Source: Asterella californica (taxonomy: Eukaryota; Streptophyta; Marchantiopsida; Marchantiales; Aytoniaceae). From it: DNA of 64,000 bases. The translations under genes and the position numbers were made by a program. This document shows, in pieces, positions 56,383 to 64,000 of the stretch; the first letter of the stretch is position 1, and each line of letters opens with the position of its first letter. The notes below the pieces were generated by a model that saw only the letters and a list, made by a program, of their open reading frames with translations, was not told the DNA's origin and ran no database searches. The stretch covers positions 8,246,001-8,310,000 of the forward strand of contig JAYKYS010000007.1 of the NCBI GenBank assembly GCA_036924285.1, given 5' to 3'.

Positions 56383-57020
56383 CTACTTGCAAGAAGTACG
56401 AGGTGAACTACTAGAAGAATCTTGAATGTGCATCGGTTTCCGATAAATAAACTTACTAAACTTGTGGATGTAGAGTGCAGAATCTCCACTTGACGCAATG
56501 TCTACGTCCGTACACATTGTTTGTTTTTCCAGTATTGCAATGCAAGATTCGTCCCATGTGAGAGACTTTCCAGTCATCAAAGCATTTTTGAACGAGTACG
56601 AAGACGGTGGTAAAGACTGGTAAAGTTTCAATTTTTGTTGCTCCATGCTGACCTTGTAAGGATCTCCAGCAGCTGCCAATTGAGTGAAAATCTGACATGC
56701 GTTTGCGAGTGAACCTTGAGGTCTTCTCAATCTAAGAACTTAAGTCGCTCAAGTTGATGGTGAAGCTGAAGTATCTCCACTTCAGATTTCTTCTCATATC
56801 TGTTGGTAAGACCTGTCCACAATGCAATGCTAGAAGAACAGTTAGCTGTCAGAGGATTTCTTCTTTCAGGCTTAGACCGATGATATATAAAGCCTTGTCG
56901 TCCTTGAGCTGTCAAGCTTCTGAGTTCCTTCAGTTTGCTTGCATCTGGTGTTCGCTCTTTCCCAGACACGACCCCGTACAAACCCTCACTTTCAGAATCA
57001 ATGTCATTCTCATTTTCCAA
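56383..57020 (-). pseudogene. Copia gag
   Basis: Two overlapping frames (56727-57020 and 56383-56730) give SIALWTGLTNRYEKKSEVEI and KLYQSLPPSSYSFKNALM, typical of UBN2/Retrotran_gag capsids. A frame change lies near 56728. Confidence 0.82.
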
Positions 57021-57321
57021 ATTCCAAAACCAGCACCTTCGAATACAGAGGTTGGAATCTTGAAACTACTGCTGGCCATTGTGTAAACTCTCTCTACGAG
57101 TTCGGCACTTGTTCAGCATTGCTGAACCTTTCCGTGATGGTTGCTGGTCGTTACGTTGAAACTCCAGCCAGATGAAGAGAATTGCTGATCCTCAGTTGAA
57201 GTTGAGTCAAAATTCACTCGTATCTAGATCAACCTTCTATTATCTCTCTCAACATTTCCTCTCATAGCTGCTAAGGCTACTACTCAATGCCATTGAGTGA
57301 GAGTTGGCTGGTGTTAGACAG

Positions 57322-57338
57322 CCAAGCTCTGTATACCA
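57322..57338 (-). other. Copia primer-binding site
   Basis: The minus strand TGGTATACAGAGCTTGG resembles the iMet-type TGGTATCAGAGC with one extra base. It begins right at the LTR edge. Confidence 0.7.
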
Positions 57339-57619
57339 TGCGCAAGAAGTGAATCAAGGAAGCTCGTTGTATTAGCACAATACTGTCTGAGTCACATGAC
57401 AGTTAAATAGTAATGAAGAGCAAGTTGTATTAGCACAATACTGTCTGACTCACATGACAGATAAATAGTAATGAAGAGCAAATGGTACGCAGGTTACTCT
57501 CCTATCTGGAGACCACACAATATTCTAAGCATCCGAGATTATCTTATCACCGGCTTTCTTTAGAGAGAAAATGCGGGCACATGGTATGTATCTATTCTAG
57601 CTGAGGTTTGGGTCGAACA
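57339..57619 (-). repeat. Copia element 5' LTR
   Basis: It contains a 58-bp tandem duplication (GTTGTATTAGCACAATACTG..., units at about 57367 and 57425) present once in the other LTR. Confidence 0.85.
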
Positions 57620-57839
57620 ACGATGTTACATCATAATACACAGTAGAAGACAACGAATGGATGGATGGATAGCTAATAGCAACGCACGTCTCCTGGCCCA
57701 AGAAATCATTCGGGCTCGTTTTAAAACTATAGCTGCCTTGCAGGAAGGTTCTCTACCTGCATCTGTGCCTGCTGGAGAGTTCCCTCTTGGTCAACCATTT
57801 TGATTTCGAGCTCATTAGCTTCCTTCTCAGGAGAAGAAC

Positions 57840-59577
57840 TTAGCTTACAGGTATGCTGCTTGATTTAGCCTTGAGTTCAGCCAGCCGCATGGCTTCTTGC
57901 TGCAAATCAGCACATACATCCTTGATTATCTGTCCACAGACTCCCCTGACGTAGTTGCTCAATGGCCACGGTGGTATCAGAGCTGGCTGCACAATCTGTT
58001 GGAGATTCACCCACGAGCCTATCAGCTTGCTGCCATTATTACTCTTATCTCCAGTTTCTGATGACGAACTTCCGGACTCATTATCATACTTCGGTTCAAT
58101 TCTCCAAGACCCCTGGAACTTTTTCATCATCCCTTGTCGAGCTAGATCATAGTGCATCTGCGTGCACCAAGAAGAGAAAAAACCTCTGAGAAGAACCCTC
58201 CGAGCAAGAATTTGTTTGACTTGTTGGACGAACAAGGATTCACGCAAGTATGTTATCATATATATGGACCAGAGTGATATAACTATCACGAAAAGCTGAA
58301 GGCGAACTGCCAGCAATATTGCATGCTGCATACTTTGTAGCGGTGGTGAGTTCATGGGAAGTGTCCCTCAACCTGCGAAGCAGTATCTATCAAGAGTTTC
58401 AGAGTAGAACTGTAACATGCTCGCTAATTGGGGCCTTCAGCTAATCTTCTTGAAACATATAAGTAACAGAATCTACTTACCTTTCTTAAGTTCCCTTCCC
58501 AGTGTTTCCATAAGAAAAGGAAAAGTTGCTTGTAAAGATACTGAAGCTTACAATGCTTTAAAATGGAAATGCGAACACATTCAATTTCGAGGTAACCAAA
58601 ATGGCCCATTTCCTTAGAATTAAAAGCCCGTCGACAGATCTTTTGATCTGGAGTCACAATGATTAAATGACCTAAGAATCACCCAATGCAAATAGGTGTT
58701 CCTTACCGTCCGAAGCAGTTTACCAGTACGCGTTTTCCCCATTGGGTTCGCTAGATAACCAAAGTCGCAAAAACCGTTCCTAGGCTACTCAGTACAACTC
58801 ACCGAAAACTCTTTCCGATTTTGCTCAACGAACACCCGACAAGCGAAGGTGCCAGAGAACACCAAGAATTTCCACCTTCCAAGTTGCTCCACTTCTACCA
58901 GCTGACGGTTGCCATCATCTTCCAGGACTTTCCTGTATGTTACTTCCTGCCAATTGCATCTATGTTTAGAAAGCCCTGTACATCATTGACGGTGGGAGAT
59001 GCAGCATACAACATGACTAGCAAGACTGCTGCTGGTGGAGTACATGCTTCAGCGAACACGCCTAACAAATGAGAAATCGAAAAGTCATACATTGATGTCA
59101 GGATACTCATCCATGCATTTTGCAACAGGACGTCACTGGTAAGAGCAAAATACCGACCTTGACGTTCTTGAAGACTCGTCTGTTGTTGGGATCAATAATG
59201 ATGTTGAAGACATCCTCTGGAGGCAGACAAACTGAAAACCGTGAATCGATTTGACAAAATGCTCCGTTAGGTTCCGTCACCTTAACTTCGGGCGGATCAT
59301 GGATGGTACTCGTTGGCACCCACTTCTCATCGGACAAAAATTCCAGACCACCCCTTTCTACGCCGTCCAGGTGCGTTTCTTCATTGCTTCCCATTTCGCT
59401 CTCCTCTTTTAGCTCCAAATCGATAGTACGCTCTAGAGTTTGACTGCTCTGCACTGCATATGAGCGAATCCATATAAGCATCAACTCGCTGGACTTCAGG
59501 ACGAGATCGCAAAAAACATATAGCACTAGATATGTGAGCTCGAGGCCAAGGAAAAGCTCTAGTAGTTCGAGAGACAC
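57840..59577 (-). CDS. START/SRPBCC-like protein (DUF220-type), three exons recognised
   Basis: Exons on the minus strand: 59158-59577 (5' limit uncertain), 58803-58946, 57840-58157. The splice sites are AAG|GTCGGT to CAG, and TCG|GTGAGT to CAG, with phases closing. The protein ends at a stop at 57840. Recognisable parts are FSVCLPPEDVFNIIIDPNNR, then VLEDDGNRQLVEVEQLGRWK and LARQGMMKKFQGSWRIEP. This resembles a plant lipid-binding START/polyketide-cyclase-like family of unknown function. From the first ATG at 59481 it would have 261 residues. The frame is open and protein-like up to about 59613 (LELLELFLGLELTYLVLY), without an ATG, so an unseen upstream exon probably supplies the start. Confidence 0.78.
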
Positions 59578-59613
59578 ATCACCGACCCAACTGACTGCTT
59601 CTCTTGAGGTAAA

Positions 59614-61079
59614 TTTTCCTTACGTGGAGTCACTCTGTTAATACTCACAACGGGCTCCGAGTCATACGGTTCCGTAATTCTGCACGTAGCAGCTACGGTT
59701 TGTTAGCATCGACCGGAAGAGCTCCTTTTCCCTACGCGAGCTGGAAGTGCGGATCATCCAACTGCTCAGTTAGTGATCAGCGCTGGCAGGATCAGTCTCC
59801 AACCCTCTTAGGACATTTCACAAGTGAGCGACAATTCGGGTTTCCCGAACCCCCACTCTACTTCGGTAAAAACGCCAGCCTTGATGGGAGCAACTATTTA
59901 GCAGCCCCAAGGCTTGCTCCGCCTGTCAAGAAAGTTGTAGCATTTTTCTTCCGGAAACCCAAGAAAATCGACAAGCACCTAAATTCTCGCTGAATTGTCC
60001 TTTTTTAGATACTGGCGTCGTCGTTCCCCGTCTCCATGAAAACCTCCCTTATTCTTCTCCTTCGCTGTGATCGATGGCCTCGCCAGAGCTTCCGGTTCGA
60101 AAGAATCACTCTGGCTCAACGTAAACAGCCAAACTTGCCAATTTCGCCTCCTCACTCAGAACAGCTCTCGACCAACCACCGACAAAATCTGCTGATTTGA
60201 TGGACTGTGCTCTGATTGTATCAGTCTGTTCCTCTCTCCCATTTATCCCTCTCTTCCATTTTCACTTCGCGTGATTTACTAACACAATGAATGTGGCAAA
60301 AATTGTTTAACATCAGATGCGGGATGCGTCGGGTAAGTGAACAGAACGTATGAACGAGGGATTGAAGGAGGAGTTTCAGATGCCGAAGAGTGAGGTGTGG
60401 CACTATTCTGCAAGCACGTCAGCTCAGGGCGACTAGATGACAGTCACGTGGCCGCTATCATGTTATACGGAACTCTGATTCGGCGTACTAAGAGGTGTGC
60501 GTCTCCCGTGAAATAAGTACCCAAGTTCTGTGCATATCCATACAAGTTTGTGGAGAATTCTGGAAGTGTCTTATATACTAATATTATTCATTCACCCTCT
60601 ACCGTGAAGATGGGAGAGCGCAATATACAAACAATTTTATTATAACCAAACTCTTCTTCTTGGAAGGGTCTGGTCATAACTTAAAGCATCTCTAAATTAA
60701 ATTTCTTATGTGTTCAGACCGGGAGGTTTTATGGTGCGCCTAAAGAAAGTTAATCACTAGTTACAAACAAAAGCTAAACAATTTTGGATCAGTTTCCATG
60801 GTAGTTCTTAATCATTTTTGACACATTTCTTTTACTAGATACTAGGCCCCAGTTCTGGTTTTAACCGAGCCACAGTTTAAAGCGGTTTTGGTAGAAGTTC
60901 ACCAAAATTTATTCAGTTCGATTTATAACGGTTTGGATTTAATAATTTGGTTGATACAGTCCGGTTAATAATCTATTTGGTTCAACTTGAGTCAAAAAGA
61001 TTCAATTCATATTCAAATGGTTGAATTGTGGTTTAAACGTTTCAAACTGTGGTTTAAATGGTTTGTAGCATCAAAACAT
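59614..61079. other. Upstream region of the START-like gene and AT-rich spacer
   Basis: A plus-strand frame at 59700-59993 has no recognisable content and probably overlaps the leader of the START-like gene. From 60450 on I see only AT-rich sequence, with a GGTTTAAA-type imperfect repeat at 60900-61070. Confidence 0.45.
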
Positions 61080-61635
61080 TCTTATATTTTGAACTCAAGA
61101 ACTCCTGCATTTCAGCGTACGAGTTAACCAACTCTCATCTCTTCTTTCACACACAAGAAATTGTGTTAGAAAACCTTAATCCTTCCTTTTAGTTTGTTTT
61201 TCAATGATAAAGATCCATAAGCGTACTATGTATCATAACTTACTCGGTATACATACTCCGATTCACATCCTAGTCAGACATTGCTTCTAGTGGGAATTTT
61301 TTTTCTTAGATCTTATAACCTCTCAAATCATATAACTTTGTCACCGCGATCTCGTTTGCTCCGATTCAAGTCTTGCTCTACTCAGCTAAGCGAGCTCTAT
61401 AACATGAAATTGTCAGTTTTTTGTTTCTAGAAATTTCTCTTTCTTAAGCTTCGACTTAGTTTACCTAGGTCATAGTTTAACCTCAAGTCTAGCTTGGCTA
61501 AGATGCAACTTAACCACATGTCTAACTTAGTTGTTGTGCAGCTTACCAAATAAGGAGCTAGCTTGTTATATATCTGTCGTATGATAACTTTTCACACTAT
61601 AAAATCTCCAAGACACGACATCGAGTAGACGAGTA
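61080..61635 (-). repeat. Left arm of a large inverted repeat
   Basis: Its reverse complement aligns with 63388-63985, with scattered differences. Landmarks are TCTAACAC..TTCTTG, GTCTGACTAGGATGTGAATC, ATAGAGCTCGC and AAGCTAGACTTGAGGTTAA. Confidence 0.85.
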
Positions 61636-63387
61636 GAGATTATCAACCGTCCATATGCATGTTTCATCTTGCGATTATGTTTATTTGCAGCAGACTGAAG
61701 CGACGACCTTGGATGTTATCACATGGTGCACTATTTTACGTGTGGGTGAGGTGTTATCTTCTGGGATCCTCATGCTAGAGTGTCATGATGATGTTTTTTG
61801 AAAAGATCATGTGCGTAATTGTGTGTCGTGTCATCTTCAAACATCGATGATACAATGGATCCAAGCTTAGCAGTAATACAAGTTGGCTTAAGAAGCATGT
61901 TATGTGGATCTGTTAGTAGAGCAACTAGCATGTTATTGTGTGATGGTTGTTCTAGAGGATGACGCATGTCATGTTTGACTCCACCCCTTGACGTAGTTCT
62001 TCCAAGGCGATGGATGTGTTCACGATGTATGCAACGAGATGGTCGATTTGACCTTCACGCAATATAGATTGTAGACAAGCAACTAATGATGAGATAATGT
62101 AACACCCGACCTCTTGATCTTTTCATCCACGAAGATGCATATCACGTAGTTGAGATATATGACTGTCTGGAGTTAGAGGGACCTAATCATCAACTAGGGG
62201 GGCGATTGTGATATACTTGTGTTATGTGTATGACATCGTATGTATGTTGTGTTTATGACTAGAGTGATCTTTGTGTTGTTATATGACATTTCAGTACGGA
62301 TGAATAGAAGATTATTGTGATACCTAGTGTATGTGTATGACATAGTATGTATGTTATGTTTATGTGTTGTTTGATAGAACATTTATGTATGTTGTGTAGG
62401 TATATGCGTAGGACACAACAACTGTCTAAACGGTCCAACTATTGCTCGCAAAAACTTGAAGTGTTCATTTCTTTCTTCTTTATTTCTCCATTTTTCATAG
62501 ATCACTCAGTCCACTCTCTCTTTTCACAAACCATCTTCACTTATGCATCGTATGTACAAAACCCATTTACACTTTACACGCATGCGTTAGATCTCTCAGT
62601 TCTTCAAAACATCCATCAAAAAGTAAATATAAACTAACCCCTTAAGTTACTCCCTTATGTCATTTTTCAGTATGTATGTTCAACCTAGATTATGAACATA
62701 TAATCATCTTTTGTCCTTAGTATAGCGCTAGATGGTCGTTAATTACCCAGTAAGCACCAACAAGCTATGACTTAACTTGATTATTACATCTTTCAAACCT
62801 CATATCTTCTCCATTAAACATCCAATGAAGTAAATGAAATACCCATGAGAAGTTTATAGCGAGCTCTACCACTTGATGCAATGATGGTAGAAATTTGCAA
62901 GTTGAATAAAAAGATCCCTTTTCATGTTATGAATGTCTTTGGAGCAATAGTGCATAATCTTTTAATTTGAGTTTTCAAGTAGAAGCTGATCCACAACACG
63001 ACAATGAACACATGGCAAAAAAAAAAAAAACACAATAGTCGTCCTCATGCATTTCATCTATTTTTGAGCCGCTTGTCCTCTTCTACATGTTTTTCCTATA
63101 GTGCGTCTACGATGCATATTTCTATCTAGAGTATGATGCAATCCGTAATAAAGTCAAATTTATCCTCTTTTTACATTATCTTTAATGCATAAATATATCA
63201 TAGTAAAACTTATTATGTTTGCTCTATAACATAATCTTGAGAACATCACTATCATAGTTGCAGTGACAAGCTACTTTGCACAATAAATTCATAAACTATC
63301 AAAATTGTTCATACTTTTGTGCAATATGGTGATACCATAGATTTAGAACATGCATAAATAATTAATAAAGTGATGATGTGTCAAATG
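61636..63387. other. Spacer of the inverted repeat, AT-rich
   Basis: No gene supported. A duplicated segment of about 50 bp (GTGTATGACATCGTATGTATG at 62227 and a close copy at 62332, offset 105) and an A-run at 63017-63030 are the only structures seen. Confidence 0.5.
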
Positions 63388-64000
63388 ACATGACATTGAC
63401 ACGTTGTCGTGTCATGGATAGTTTATATTGTAAAAATTTATCGTATGATGGATATAGAACAAGCTAACCCTTTGCTTGGTAAGCCGCACCCCATCTAAGC
63501 TAGACTTGTGATTAAGCTGCACTCTAGCCAAAGTGGACCTAAGGTTAAGCTAAATCTAGGTAAGCTAAGCTAGAGCTTAAGAGAGAAGAGTTTTTGGAAA
63601 TAGAAAATTGATGATATCATGTTACAGAGCTCGCTGAGCAATGTAGTGCAAGGTTTGAACTAAGCACATGAGATCATAATGACAAAGTTATGTGATTTGG
63701 GATTTATAATATTTGCAAAAGAAGAAATCGGATGGGAGATGGATGTCTGACTAAGATGTGAATCCAAGTATGTATACTTGTAGGTTATGATGCACGCTTA
63801 TGGACTTCTATCAATGAAAAATGGATCTACATTGAGAGATATATGCAAGTTTGAAGTAGCAAAGGAAGCGTAAACAAACTGAAAGAAAGACTTAACTTTT
63901 TCTAACATAGTTTTTTTGTGCTTGAAAGAAAAAAAAGAGTAGATTATCAGCTTCTTGGCAATAAGAGGTCTAGGTTCAAATCTCCATGCGCTTCATTATT
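63388..64000 (+). repeat. Right arm of the large inverted repeat, may continue past the window
   Basis: Matches the reverse complement of 61080-61635 with many scattered differences. The outer end contains GGTCTAGGTTCAAATCTCC at about 63968, which resembles an RNA-polymerase-III B box. Confidence 0.8.

Larger units (their letters stand above)
51374..57619 (-). mobile_element. Old Ty1/copia retrotransposon, broken and interrupted
   Basis: LTRs of about 0.27-0.28 kb (51374-51642 and 57339-57619), TG...CA, enclose minus-strand gag, protease, integrase, RT and RNase H in copia order. A primer site resembling tRNA-iMet lies at 57338 and a polypurine tract at 51643-51658. The LTRs are clearly diverged and each has its own internal duplication. 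Every coding part has lesions, and no target duplication is visible. A 1.1-kb insert splits the RNase H. Confidence 0.9.

Noticed and set aside
57967..57985. A perfect TGGTATCAGAGC primer-site match on the plus strand.
   Set aside because: It lies inside the conserved third exon of the START-like gene (antisense to the QPALIPPWPL region), with no LTR next to it, so it is chance.
59700..59993. A 97-codon plus-strand ORF upstream of the START-like gene.
   Set aside because: No known motif, and it probably overlaps the leader of the gene on the other strand.

Overview
The window looks like nuclear DNA of a land plant. It has spliced genes with GT-AG introns, a plant-type MATE transporter, a plant START/SRPBCC-like gene, and mostly LTR retrotransposons in a moderately AT-rich background. 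I cannot name the species. A non-seed plant (bryophyte or lycophyte) is a guess from the unusual retroelement lineages. I saw no operons, CRISPR arrays or organelle genes.

Positions 1-33970 are a nest of Ty3/gypsy-type elements. Element A (1-2489, plus) is the 5' LTR, primer-binding site and broken gag of one family, cut off at 2489. Element C (plus) is a very large element with a tRNA-Asp-type primer site. It has an LTR copy near 3713-5314, gag and pol from 5696, an extra coiled-coil open frame after integrase, and a second LTR copy near 32380-33970. A piece of its 3' end (2490-3712) is repeated in front of the first LTR. Element D (11261-18885, minus) sits inside the C integrase and element B (20413-28826, plus) sits inside C downstream of integrase. 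Each is bounded by TG...CA LTRs and a 4-bp target duplication. B belongs to the same family as A and is young and almost intact. C carries a striking excess of the word GAAGAC/GTCTTC in coding and non-coding parts alike.

From 33971 to 38289 there are minus-strand retroelement remnants, including an LTR fragment of the A/B family ending at 35302. AT-rich DNA with a cluster of strong hairpins follows.

Positions 38290-41793 (minus) hold a nine-exon MATE/DETOXIFICATION transporter, with short unassigned open frames upstream. Positions 43000-51370 are gene-poor: two copies of a degenerate reverse-transcriptase-like tail, a fold-back element flanked by TTAA, tandem repeats and a TATA-like box.

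Positions 51374-57619 (minus) are an old, broken Ty1/copia element, itself interrupted by an unclassified insert of about 1.1 kb. Positions 57840-59577 (minus) are a three-exon START/SRPBCC-like gene. The rest, to 64000, is AT-rich and dominated by a large inverted repeat with arms of about 0.55 kb. The only two convincing host genes are the MATE transporter and the SRPBCC-like gene. I see no evidence that they work together.
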